64,000 nt of DNA. It comes from Terribacillus saccharophilus. GTDB taxonomy: Bacteria > Bacillota > Bacilli > Bacillales > Amphibacillaceae. Shown here piece by piece: positions 1 to 8,180 of the stretch. The notes beneath the pieces were generated by a model. It ran no database searches, was not told the origin of the DNA, and saw only the letters and a list, made by a program, of their open reading frames with translations. The stretch covers positions 124,001 to 188,000 of the forward strand of contig NZ_NPBD01000002.1 of NCBI RefSeq assembly GCF_002272745.1. The letters run 5' to 3'. Numbering within the stretch: the stretch's first letter is position 1; each line of letters starts with the position of its first letter. The translations under genes were made by a program, and so were the position numbers.

Positions 1-1
1 G

Positions 2-2074
2 ACACCTATAAATCAAACAGTTCATGCAGCGTCTTCAGTTACAAATACCATTATTGATGACTTTGAAAACTATACCTCAGATGATGAATTAAAAAGTGCA
101 TATGGACTTTGGTCATCTGGAGGGAATGCAGTCGATCGGTCTTTAAATCAAGAGCATGCCAATGATGGTACAAATTCTATGCAGATTGTTCCAAATGAGC
201 CCTTAGATTCTTGGGCGGCGATATCTCACAATTTTCCTGTGAGTGACTGGGCAGACTCTGCGGGCATTTCATTTTGGATACATAATGATGCAGATGAACC
301 GTTAGAATTTAATTTTGATATTAAATCTGAATCAAAAGCGTTTGGCCAAGAAGGAACTTTTACGGCATTCTTGAAAGAGGATGGCAGCTCTTCATGGGAA
401 GAAAATACTTTTGAAAGCATGCTGACTGTTCCAGAAGGTTTTACCGGTCTTATCCGTATTGCTTGGGATCAATTTACAGAGAAGGCTTGGCAATGTACAC
501 AAGGTTGTGACAATGATCTTAATCTAGCCTTAGTAGAAGGGTTCGAAATTGGCTATAATCCCCAAGCAAATTCAACGAACGAAATTTATGTAGATTCCAT
601 TAGTCTGTGGAGGACTTCGGAAGGAACTGTGGGAGAATCTTTGGCTCCTGAGTGGGCAACGCCTTCTAACAGTTTTGATCTTACGTATACATCAGCACCT
701 ATCGATAACCCACTAAAAGGGTTTTTACCTTTTAGTGACTCGCTAGAATGGCAGACAGATTATAATCAGATGCCCTACAGTATGGAGTTTTTCTATATAC
801 CTCTAAATGATATTATGACGAATTTTAATGAATACGACTGGAGCAAGCTAGAATCTAGAATAAATGATATAGCTTCGAGAGGAAATCAGGTGATCTTTAG
901 GGTGTATCTCGATTATCCACAGAAGCAATCCGGAATCCCGCATTTTTTACTGGATCTCGGATTGGAAACGAAAGACTACTCCTACAATAGCAATGGGGGC
1001 CCTATTGGAACGAGTGTCGCACCCGACTATAATGATGAGAGACTAAACACCGCATTGCTGCAATTTATTGAAGCCCTTGGAGATAAGTACGATGGAGACC
1101 CAAGAATTGGTTTCATTCAAGCTGGATTGATAGGATTTTGGGGTGAATGGCATACTTTTCCGCAGGATGGGTGGACCTCAGCTGGAGATTGGGATGGTGA
1201 ACTGGCTGAACACGAAGATGGACGTGCAACCGATTGGATGCCAAACTCGGCCAACCAGGCAGCCATTATTCAAGAATTCGATGATTCATTTGATGAAACA
1301 AAAATACTTGCGCGTTATCCGGCCGAATATAACCGTGATTTGAACATTGGCTATCACGACGACTCTTTTGCTTTTCAGACTTTACCTGCTAGTTTGGGCG
1401 GAGAAGACTGGCACTTCATCGGCCGTCTGCAAGACAATCAAGTCATGGAGAAATGGAAAGACGAACCAATCGGCGGGGAAATGCGCCCCGAAATTCAAAT
1501 TGATATGTGGAATAACGACCCACCGCAGTATATAGGGGAACCAATAGAGGGAGCACAAGGAGAAGACTATTACAAGAGCCTGGCATTAACTCATGCATCG
1601 TGGTTAAAAATTCAAGAAGTTTTCCAGACTCCACTTGAAGGAGATGCTCTTGAGAGAGCACAAGAAGGCTCACGCAGGTTAGGTTATGAGTATTTTGTAC
1701 CAAATGCCTATCTGAACGCAGCTAATGGTCAATTACAAGCAGCTATCGAAATTCAAAATACAGGTGTGGCGCCATTCTATTATGATTGGGAAGTCGAAAT
1801 CGCAGCAAGAGATAGGAACGGCAACATTAAAGAATGGACAACCGATTGGGATATATCATACGTCCTACCAAATAACGAAGAAACTGGAGTTAATAATAAG
1901 GCTCTGTTAGAGTGGTCTAGTAACACTTCGACTCTAGGTGAAGGTAGTTATGATATTTTAATTAGGGTTGTTAATCCTTTATCGGAAATTTACTCTAACG
2001 CTAAAGAATTCCATTTCGCTAACGAGGAGCAAGAGGAGAATGGATGGCTGAGAGTTGGTCACATAGAGATATAG
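2..2074 (+). CDS. Secreted DUF4832-type glycosidase-like protein, 5' end cut by window
   Basis: The reading frame is open from base 2, so the true start lies left of the window. The visible N-terminus contains VHAAS, which looks like the end of a signal peptide with an A-x-A cleavage site, so the protein is probably exported. A beta-rich segment from DDFENY to about residue 210 resembles the galactose-binding-like folds of carbohydrate-binding modules. It is followed by a probable TIM-barrel region with the motif GLIGFWGEWH, typical of proteins annotated DUF4874/DUF4832, and by a C-terminal beta-sandwich (from RLGYEYFVPNAYL) that matches DUF4832. A polysaccharide hydrolase or binding protein is a reasonable inference, but substrate and activity are unknown. 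No partner genes are visible in the window. Confidence 0.7.
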   Translation, partial: TPINQTVHAASSVTNTIIDDFENYTSDDELKSAYGLWSSGGNAVDRSLNQEHANDGTNSMQIVPNEPLDSWAAISHNFPVSDWADSAGISFWIHNDADEPLEFNFDIKSESKAFGQEGTFTAFLKEDGSSSWEENTFESMLTVPEGFTGLIRIAWDQFTEKAWQCTQGCDNDLNLALVEGFEIGYNPQANSTNEIYVDSISLWRTSEGTVGESLAPEWATPSNSFDLTYTSAPIDNPLKGFLPFSDSLEWQTDYNQMPYSMEFFYIPLNDIMTNFNEYDWSKLESRINDIASRGNQVIFRVYLDYPQKQSGIPHFLLDLGLETKDYSYNSNGGPIGTSVAPDYNDERLNTALLQFIEALGDKYDGDPRIGFIQAGLIGFWGEWHTFPQDGWTSAGDWDGELAEHEDGRATDWMPNSANQAAIIQEFDDSFDETKILARYPAEYNRDLNIGYHDDSFAFQTLPASLGGEDWHFIGRLQDNQVMEKWKDEPIGGEMRPEIQIDMWNNDPPQYIGEPIEGAQGEDYYKSLALTHASWLKIQEVFQTPLEGDALERAQEGSRRLGYEYFVPNAYLNAANGQLQAAIEIQNTGVAPFYYDWEVEIAARDRNGNIKEWTTDWDISYVLPNNEETGVNNKALLEWSSNTSTLGEGSYDILIRVVNPLSEIYSNAKEFHFANEEQEENGWLRVGHIEI

Positions 2075-2350
2075 ACGCGTGTTTAGATTACGAACCCACA
2101 CGTAAAGCTGAAGTTTCAAGAGTTCGAGACCGAGAGGGCCATTTATCGTTACTACTTGGGATTTTATTCGGTATTATGGTTATTGTGGTGTCTCCTGGGG
2201 ATTTGCATTCCTTTTTATGGAGAATAACAATTTTTAACATTTATCGGTTTGTATTAACCACCATCACTATTACTTACCCTCGGTGGATGTTTGATATATC
2301 CCGTTAAGGACATATTATGAAACAATGCTTTAATGAAGGAGTTGTATAAA

Positions 2351-3019
2351 ATGGATGAAAAAAAAGATACAGAAATAAAACGCTCTTCAATAGCAGAAAA
2401 CATTCTACCTCAGATCAATAGTAAAACTAAGCTAGGCGACTTACGAAAAATCGCGAAGGACATTAAAAGAGATCACGAACTAGCTATGGAACTTTGGTCA
2501 ACCGAAGAGTTTTTGCCCAGACTATTAGCAATCTTAATTATGGACAAAAAACTTCTTTCACAAGATGTGCTAAATAAGCTTGATAGAGATATGCAGACTC
2601 ACACTTTTGATGAGCGAAATAACTTAATGGATTGGTTAATGGCTAATCAGCTCACCAAAGACAAGAAGAAAATTGCATTGATGGAGTCATGGGGAAATAG
2701 TCCTTCTGCTCTTCAAAGGCGAGCTTTCTGGTATTATCAAGCGCGATTGAGATGGACTGGACAAACACCGCCTGATAACACCGCAGAATTGCTATCTGCA
2801 TTAGAAGCTAATATTACGCAGGAAGAACCGGAAGTTCAATGGGCTATGAATTTCACCGCAGGCTGGATAGGCGTTTATGATGAAAAGAATCGTGCACGTT
2901 GCATTAAACTTGGTGAGAAAACGGGTCTTTACAAAGATGAAATAGTATCAAAAGGATGTACTCCCAGCTATTTGCCGGAGTTCATTACGATTGAAGTTAA
3001 CAAACGACATAATAATTAG
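2351..3019 (+). CDS. DNA alkylation repair protein, AlkD-like HEAT-repeat family
   Basis: The protein is 222 aa starting at ATG 2351, preceded by GAAGGAG at a normal distance; an upstream in-frame ATG at 2333 has no ribosome site. The sequence is all-helical with tryptophan-rich repeats (WYYQARLRW, WAMNFTAGWIG) and a C-terminal segment GCTPSYLPEFI, features of the PF08713 DNA alkylation repair family. These enzymes remove bulky or cationic N-alkylated bases by wrapping DNA with HEAT-like repeats. I recognise the family but did not align the catalytic Trp/Asp/Arg positions, so activity is inferred. The gene appears monocistronic and sits in a non-syntenic flank. Confidence 0.65.
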   Translation: MDEKKDTEIKRSSIAENILPQINSKTKLGDLRKIAKDIKRDHELAMELWSTEEFLPRLLAILIMDKKLLSQDVLNKLDRDMQTHTFDERNNLMDWLMANQLTKDKKKIALMESWGNSPSALQRRAFWYYQARLRWTGQTPPDNTAELLSALEANITQEEPEVQWAMNFTAGWIGVYDEKNRARCIKLGEKTGLYKDEIVSKGCTPSYLPEFITIEVNKRHNN

Positions 3020-3793
3020 TTACCTCTGAAAAATTTATTAGGGTTTAATGCAAAAAAATAAGGAATTCAAAGTCTCAATATGAAAATTGATAGGATTGAA
3101 TCGAAAAATAAAGAAAACAATACGTTAGGACAGCTAGTTAGTGAAATATGCAAGGAAGATGTAAAGGATTAACCCCACTATCTCTTTTTGATCTGTAGTG
3201 CGCTTATCTTTAAGAAAAACAACTTTCCAGCTGCGCAGTACAAGAATACTGCACATTCCATTATCACTTATTAATATAAAATTTGTGAATGTACTTGAAG
3301 TAGAGCGTTAGTTCGATAATGATTTCCCACAATAGCACGCTTTATTTATTAAGCTTTTAATAATTAAGGTCTTGTTAAAACCGTACTGCCTGGAATATCT
3401 ATATCTAGCAACTCTATGAAGCGACTGGTTACTTCAATACATAACCCGACCCCATATGATATCTCGCACAATATTTTCTAAGGTCAAAGAATTATATACC
3501 TTATGAAACCTGGGAAGTGGAACCGTATAATCTTATAGGAAGATTATAGCGGAATAGTAATTAGGGCCAGGTTGTCATTTCCATGTATTGAAATTACGCA
3601 TTAGACAGATTACCTTATCATAATGAATTGACTTTAAACAATAGGAGAGGTTAACATATTTAATTGTCCACCTCTAAAATTTATTAGTTTACAAAAGGTG
3701 TATTATAGGAGGTTGTTGTTTTAATATACAATATATCTCATTATGTAGAAAATTCTTGTATTTGATACAAAATCTTAAAAAAGATAATGGAAC
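3020..3793. other. AT-rich intergenic stretch with decayed sequence
   Basis: About 770 bases with no convincing gene. A 30-codon ORF at 3080-3172 (plus strand) and a 38-codon open stretch ending at 3364 on the minus strand (reading ELLDIDIPGSTVLTRP at its end) are too short to assign. A ribosome-site-like TATAGGAGG near 3706-3714 is followed only by TTG TTG TTT TAA. Two similar AT-rich segments (ACCTCT then AAAATTTATTAG) lie at 3022-3041 and 3670-3687. The whole stretch looks like eroded coding sequence. Confidence 0.45.
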
Positions 3794-3823
3794 AGGTTTC
3801 GCTTGCAGGCGGAACCTCTTTTT
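3794..3823 (+). terminator. Rho-independent terminator
   Basis: A 9-bp stem AGGTTTCGC/GCGGAACCT with one G-U pair and a 6-base loop is followed by CTTTTTG on the plus strand. It sits just past the stop codon of the converging CPBP gene. No intact plus-strand gene ends here, which suggests that one has decayed. Confidence 0.65.
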
Positions 3824-3828
3824 GTGTG

Positions 3829-4728
3829 TTATTGTATCTGTTTGTCCTCATTGTTCATACGTTTTCCAAATCTAGTTTTTAACGTGATGACATAAAAAGT
3901 AATAATAATGATCGAAGACATAAGGGCACTGTAAAATGGAGACTCATCTAAAACTACAAATAGGGATGGGATTTCTCCAAAAACATCGTTATCCGAAGTG
4001 AAGAATAACGCCAGAAAGACGTTGTTGGCTGTATGAGCACCTATGGATAATTCAGCTGAATTGCTCTTTACCGCTATATAGGTGAGCATAAAGCCGGTAA
4101 ATACATAATCAAAACCTACGAATAATGCTCCGTCACTCATCTCTGGATTGGCAAAATGCAGAGAGCCAAATATGCCTCCAACGATAATAGATAGTAAAAT
4201 AGGATTTTTAAATCCTTTACCTAACCATTGTAGGATAAATCCTCTAAATACTAATTCTTCACATGTTGTCTGGATTGGTACAAGTAATAATGCAATCAGC
4301 ACCAGCCAAATATAATTTGAGATATTAAAGTCATGCAAAGTGTAATCATCTGGAAATACTAAAAAGTCTATGATGGATGAAATCGCCATAAGACCAAAGA
4401 AAATGAGAAAGCCGAATACGATCCTTTTCCAATTGATTTTTCGGTAAGGGGTAATAAGTGTTCTGAATGGACGCTTATGAATGACTTTCATGCTGAACCA
4501 GAGACCCATCAACCAAAAAAGATACTCTATATGTGACAAGGCCAAGTCTAATATCGGGTTTCCTAACGTTAGATCAAGGGTATCCAGTGCAGCTGGGTCG
4601 ATTACAAGTAGTATGATGACATAAGCGATGCCGCTTAAAATCATAAAGAAGAAAATCGACAACAAAGATAATATATATCGCCAGTTGCTGTTTTTTCCTT
4701 GTTGCATGTTAATAAATGATTTTTTCAC
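3829..4728 (-). CDS. CPBP family intramembrane metalloprotease
   Basis: I chose the GTG at 4728 (299 aa) because AAGAAGGAG lies 7 bases before it; a longer frame to 4755 has no ribosome site. The protein is polytopic, with hydrophobic segments near residues 17-43, 62-81, 102-125, 138-153, 177-190, 203-220 and 268-287. It carries the family motifs EELVFRG (157-163), HFANPE with His191, and HTANN (His232), the glutamate/histidine set of CPBP (CAAX protease and bacteriocin-processing, also called Abi) proteases. Substrates of such proteins in Bacillaceae are mostly unknown. It has no operon partner, and a long palindrome lies upstream. Confidence 0.8.
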   Translation of the reverse strand: MKKSFINMQQGKNSNWRYILSLLSIFFFMILSGIAYVIILLVIDPAALDTLDLTLGNPILDLALSHIEYLFWLMGLWFSMKVIHKRPFRTLITPYRKINWKRIVFGFLIFFGLMAISSIIDFLVFPDDYTLHDFNISNYIWLVLIALLLVPIQTTCEELVFRGFILQWLGKGFKNPILLSIIVGGIFGSLHFANPEMSDGALFVGFDYVFTGFMLTYIAVKSNSAELSIGAHTANNVFLALFFTSDNDVFGEIPSLFVVLDESPFYSALMSSIIIITFYVITLKTRFGKRMNNEDKQIQ

Positions 4729-4775
4729 AATGTAACTCCTTCTTATGTATAACAAGCTTTCTGTTTATCATTTTC

Positions 4776-4812
4776 TAATATTACTTATATTTGGTAAGTA
4801 TAAGTAATATTA
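4776..4812. promoter_or_regulatory. 13-bp perfect inverted repeat upstream of the CPBP protease gene
   Basis: Arms TAATATTACTTAT (4776-4788) and ATAAGTAATATTA (4800-4812) are perfect complements around an 11-base spacer. The site lies about 50 bases upstream of the CPBP start codon. The lack of GC pairs and of a T-run after a GC stem argues against a terminator; a dimeric repressor site is a reasonable guess. No regulator gene is adjacent. Confidence 0.5.
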
Positions 4813-4853
4813 CCTCTATTATTCTAATTAAATAGACTGCTAGATTCAATTAA

Positions 4854-5180
4854 AAAATCGAAAGGCGCGAACAAAATGATGCAGAAGAAGACTTATTAAC
4901 TCTTAGAGGCGAGATGAAAAAGGCAGAAGATGAACCAATTGAATTAGGTGCTGGAGTTGATTATAGAGTTGGTCAATTTGCCGGCGAATAGTTATCAAGT
5001 TGTTCCAAAAGAAGGTGCTAAAGTAGAGTTATAGTGAAGGCTTACTCTGGCAAAGTGAAAGTTGATATAGTTATAGAGGCCGAAGGTGACGTATCTAGCT
5101 TTGTTCTGAAATTGGAAAGTATGGATACAATTGAAGTTGATGCTTCAGTCGATTTAATCCCATTACAGATAACTGAATAG
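4854..5180 (+). pseudogene. Decayed gene of unknown family (three frame-shifted blocks)
   Basis: Three consecutive open blocks read as one acidic protein but in alternating frames. The first runs from 4854 to a stop at 4989 and ends DYRVGQFAGE; the second is +1 shifted from 4987 and contains NSYQVVPKEGAKVEL; the third is back in the first frame from 5034 to the stop at 5178 and includes KVKVDIVIEAEGDVSS. Continuity of composition across the shifts suggests a broken gene rather than chance. No start codon with a ribosome site is present. I do not recognise the family. Confidence 0.4.
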
Positions 5181-5236
5181 CGGATAATACTCGTTATTTG
5201 GAAAGTTCTATGTGTATAGACACAAAGAAAGTAAAG

Positions 5237-5275
5237 AGAAAATCCCCTCCTACAAAATGAAGGAGGGGATTTTCT
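5237..5275. terminator. Strong bidirectional hairpin terminator
   Basis: A 15-bp stem (AGAAAATCCCCTCCT and its complement) has a 9-base loop and A/T-rich flanks on both sides. It lies directly after the stops of the plus-strand decayed gene (5180) and of the minus-strand dbpA remnant (5285), so it once served both. Confidence 0.75.
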
Positions 5276-5284
5276 ATAGAAATA

Positions 5285-5750
5285 TTACTTAATCGCCTTG
5301 TTAACTTTCAGTTTCTTACCCTTAACAGTTGTCTTCTCCATAGCCTGCAATACAATGGAGATTATTCCATTCAAAATATTAACATATGACATGTTATCCT
5401 GAATAGTTATAATATCGATATCTTCTTCAGTAACCCCAGGTATTTATGCAAAGGTTCCTACGTTATCAGCACGAATTTTCATCTTTTTACCACCCTTGAA
5501 ATGAAGCCTCATAATTCTTGATTGATCGGTTTTTTTTATAATTTCTTACAACGTGTTTGCGGTTCAGTTTTTCTTCAAAAGCATCTTTTCCAGCCGCTAC
5601 TACTTGTTAAGAAATGTTCGATAGTATCGACGGTTACGCCAGTTCGCGCAATTTTATATGAGTAGGATTCTTCAAATATCTATGGCAAAGATTTTCAGCG
5701 TCTTTAGGCTGAGTAGCGGAGAAATATAGTGTGTTAGAATATCTAATATT
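5285..5750 (-). pseudogene. dbpA: Remnant of DEAD-box RNA helicase gene dbpA (yxiN)
   Basis: Reading the minus strand, the C-terminal RNA-binding domain of DbpA/YxiN is clear: RIMRLHFKGGKKMKIRADNV, then [17 protein letters not shown], then [17 protein letters not shown] and the stop at 5285-5287. Further upstream, helicase motif III (FSAT, 5712-5723) is followed by AENLCHRYLKNPTHIK and VTVDTIEHFL. Between IEHFL and AAGKDAFEEKLNRK, roughly 150-160 residues that should carry helicase motifs IV-VI are absent. There are several frameshifts and an in-frame stop after VGTFA. The 5' half, with the Walker A and DEAD motifs, is not recognisable. The gene cannot make a functional helicase. DbpA proteins act in 50S assembly by binding hairpin 92 of 23S rRNA. 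Confidence 0.88.
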
Positions 5751-5855
5751 TTATTCATTTTCATAAGGCACATAGGTTATCTTTAAAAGGATAGAAGCTC
5801 AATTATAGGAACACTCATAAAATCTAAACAACTTGCATGGTATGGGGGAGTAACT

Positions 5856-6353
5856 ATGGAAATTAAGGAAGTTACAGATATTGAATCGTATAAAGAAGAA
5901 CTAGCAAGTTTATTTCAAACGGTAGTAGCTGATGGCGCATCGATGAACTATTTGCATCCGATGAGCGATGAATCTGCAATGAGCTACTGGAATTCTGTAC
6001 TTTCTGAACATGTTCGGCTTTTCGTTGGGCTAATCGATGGCCAAATTGCAGGGACTGTCCAGTTGCATTACAGTGACAAAGAAAATGGCCGTCATCGTGC
6101 GGAGATAGCCAAGTTGATGACCAGCACTAAAGCCAGAAGGCAAGGTGTGGCCAGAAAGCTGCTTCAGCATGCGGAACAAGCCGCAAAGGCAGATGGCAAA
6201 ACATTGCTATTGCTTGATACAGAAAAAGAAGGACCAGCCAATTTGCTTTATCAGTCTGAAGGGTACGTGCTGTTTGGAGAAGTGCCAGATTTTGCGCAGG
6301 ACGCATTTGGCACGTTTCTAGCTGGTAATTTTTATTACAAGTTACTCAAATAA
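5856..6353 (+). CDS. GNAT family N-acetyltransferase
   Basis: A 165-aa protein starting at ATG 5856 behind GGGGGAG. It shows the GNAT fold: a beta strand VGLIDGQIAGTVQLHY, then the acetyl-CoA motif ARRQGVARKLLQHAE (the R/Q-x-x-G-x-A loop), then LLLDTEKEGPANLLYQ. Enzymes of this subgroup acetylate small amines or protein N-termini, but the substrate cannot be read from the sequence. It is a single-gene unit ending in a perfect bidirectional terminator shared with rqcH. Confidence 0.85.
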   Translation: MEIKEVTDIESYKEELASLFQTVVADGASMNYLHPMSDESAMSYWNSVLSEHVRLFVGLIDGQIAGTVQLHYSDKENGRHRAEIAKLMTSTKARRQGVARKLLQHAEQAAKADGKTLLLLDTEKEGPANLLYQSEGYVLFGEVPDFAQDAFGTFLAGNFYYKLLK

Positions 6354-6390
6354 AATAAGGAAGTGCGCTGCAACAGCGCACTTCCTTATT
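6354..6390. terminator. Bidirectional terminator between GNAT gene and rqcH
   Basis: A perfect 17-bp stem (arms 6354-6370 and 6374-6390) with a 3-base loop is flanked by A/T runs on both sides. It overlaps the rqcH stop codon and starts directly after the GNAT stop, serving two convergent genes. Confidence 0.9.
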
Positions 6391-8092
6391 TATTTTTCAT
6401 ACGTTTCACAAACTGCTCATCCGGAGTAACATACAAAGTCTTTTGCTGGTCGTACGTCACAAATCCAGGTTTCGCGCCGTTTGGTTTCTTAACATGACGA
6501 ATCTTTGTATAATCGACGGGTACCGAAGACGAAAGTTTGGATTTACTGAACCAAGCAGCTAGTTTTGCTGCTTCTTCCAATGTTTCCTCGGACGGTTCGG
6601 TTGCGCGGATAACGACGTGGGATCCCGGGATATCCTTCGTATGAAGCCAAGTATCCTGCTTGTGAGCAAGCTTCATCGTCAAGTATTCGTTCTGCTTATT
6701 ATTATGTCCGACGAGGATCGTTGTGCCATCTGTCGCTGTGTATGTTTCCGGCTCAGGCAGATTCGGTTTTTTGTTCTTTTTCTGTTGTGCTTTTGCCTTT
6801 AGATAACCTTGCTCCCGTAATTCCTCGCGAATTTCCTCGACATCCTGCTCCCGAGCACCTTCTACTTGCTGTATAAGCTGATCAAGATAGTTAATTTCTG
6901 CATTCGTTTTCTCAAGCTCCAATTCCACCATCGTGCGCGATTTCTTTAACTTGTTGTATTGCTTGAAATAGCTTTGCGCATTTTCACTTGGTGTTTTATG
7001 CGGGTTGAGTGTAACGGTGAGCTGCTGCTGATCTGGATCATAGTAATCTGTGACGACAGCTTCTGTATCACCTTGTTTGATTTGATGCATATGAGCAGTT
7101 AGCAGCTCTCCGCGACGCTGGTAGCTGTCGGCTTTTTCTGCTTTTTTTAAGGTGTTCTCATGGATAGAGAGCTTCCGGATATTCTTATCTCGCTCATTTT
7201 TCAGGAAACGAATCAAGTCGCCAGCCTGTTGTTTGACACGATCACGTTCGGCTTTTCCAGAGTAAAAAGCATCGATCAGTTCACTCATTGAACTGTACTG
7301 CTCTCGCACACCCTCGATGCCAGCAAGATCCATAACGTAGAAATCTTCTTTCTTTCCTTTAAAATATGTCGGCTCATAGTCGTCTTGCTTCAGCTTATCA
7401 ATAAAATGTGTGTAAACTTGGGAGTATTTCTCTTTATCACCCATATATGCCTGATCAGCCATTTCGTTGGCCAAAACAGGAGATACACCTTGCAGCATAT
7501 TCAAAATCTGTTTGTTCATCTGGCCGGTATTGAAGTCGAGCTTCCGGGCAAACTCTGTTGGTTCCAAAGTAAATGGGTTCAGCTTCTCCTGACTCGGTGG
7601 AAGCTTGTACGTCTGACCGGGAAGGATTGTCCTGTGCCGGTTCACACTGGATGAAATATGTTTGATGCTGTCGATGATCATATCAGTTTCATTATCGACC
7701 AGCATGATGTTGCTGTGTTTTCCCATCACTTCCATGATGATTCGTTTTGATGTCTGGTCACCAAGCTCATCTTTGCTTACGAAACTAAGCTGGATGATCC
7801 GTTCATTTTCGAATTGCTCTACTTTTTCCAAGAACCCGCCTGCTAGATGCTTGCGAAGAAGCATACAAAACATAGGAGGATTCTGGGGATTCTGATAGGT
7901 ATCGTTTGTAATATGCACTCGTGCATAGCTTGGATGCGCCGACAATAATAGTGCGTGATTCTTCCCTTTGCTGCGGAAGGTAAGCACGATCTCCGTATCA
8001 GTCGGCTGGTATATTTTTGACAGACGGCCAGTTGCTAATGTGTCATCAAGCTCTTTGGCCATCGCTCTTGTTACTATTCCGTCAAATGCCAT
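6386..8092 (-). CDS. rqcH: Rqc2 homolog RqcH, ribosome-associated quality control protein
   Basis: A 568-aa protein, the usual family length. I chose ATG 8092 because GAGGTG sits 6 bases before it; the in-frame GTG at 8101 lies inside that ribosome site. It has an N-terminal NFACT-N domain (LSAHPSYARVHIT, PPMFCMLLRKH), a helical coiled-coil middle (about residues 270-430) and a C-terminal NFACT-R domain with WLHTKDIPGSHVVIR. RqcH binds obstructed 50S subunits with peptidyl-tRNA and recruits tRNA-Ala to add C-terminal alanine tails for degradation. Arg98 of the tRNA-contacting D97/R98 pair known from B. subtilis is kept, but residue 97 is Glu here. It is divergently transcribed from yloB. Confidence 0.93.
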   Translation of the reverse strand: MAFDGIVTRAMAKELDDTLATGRLSKIYQPTDTEIVLTFRSKGKNHALLLSAHPSYARVHITNDTYQNPQNPPMFCMLLRKHLAGGFLEKVEQFENERIIQLSFVSKDELGDQTSKRIIMEVMGKHSNIMLVDNETDMIIDSIKHISSSVNRHRTILPGQTYKLPPSQEKLNPFTLEPTEFARKLDFNTGQMNKQILNMLQGVSPVLANEMADQAYMGDKEKYSQVYTHFIDKLKQDDYEPTYFKGKKEDFYVMDLAGIEGVREQYSSMSELIDAFYSGKAERDRVKQQAGDLIRFLKNERDKNIRKLSIHENTLKKAEKADSYQRRGELLTAHMHQIKQGDTEAVVTDYYDPDQQQLTVTLNPHKTPSENAQSYFKQYNKLKKSRTMVELELEKTNAEINYLDQLIQQVEGAREQDVEEIREELREQGYLKAKAQQKKNKKPNLPEPETYTATDGTTILVGHNNKQNEYLTMKLAHKQDTWLHTKDIPGSHVVIRATEPSEETLEEAAKLAAWFSKSKLSSSVPVDYTKIRHVKKPNGAKPGFVTYDQQKTLYVTPDEQFVKRMKNK

Positions 8093-8114
8093 ATGTTTCA
8101 CCTCATTCTCTGCT

Positions 8115-8123
8115 AGTATAGCA
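8115..8123 (-). promoter_or_regulatory. Candidate extended -10 promoter element of rqcH
   Basis: On the minus strand TGCTATACT forms an extended -10 (TGn plus TATACT) 23 bases before the rqcH start codon. No good -35 is seen at 16-18 bases, as is common for extended -10 promoters. Confidence 0.35.
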
Positions 8124-8180
8124 TTTTATCGGACAAGCACGCATACATTTACTTTAGAAATAAGGGTGGAGGTATGCAAT

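Noticed and set aside
2044..2307. 87-codon ORF with a hydrophobic middle overlapping the end of the DUF4832 gene
   Set aside because: No ribosome site, out-of-frame overlap with a real gene, no recognisable family; treated as chance or decayed sequence.
3080..3172. 30-codon ORF (MKIDRIESKN start)
   Set aside because: Too short, weak ribosome site, no family match; random ORFs of this size are common in AT-rich DNA.
3364..3480. Minus-strand open stretch ending ELLDIDIPGSTVLTRP
   Set aside because: Looks protein-like but only about 38 codons and I cannot name a family; kept only as a note in the intergenic entry.
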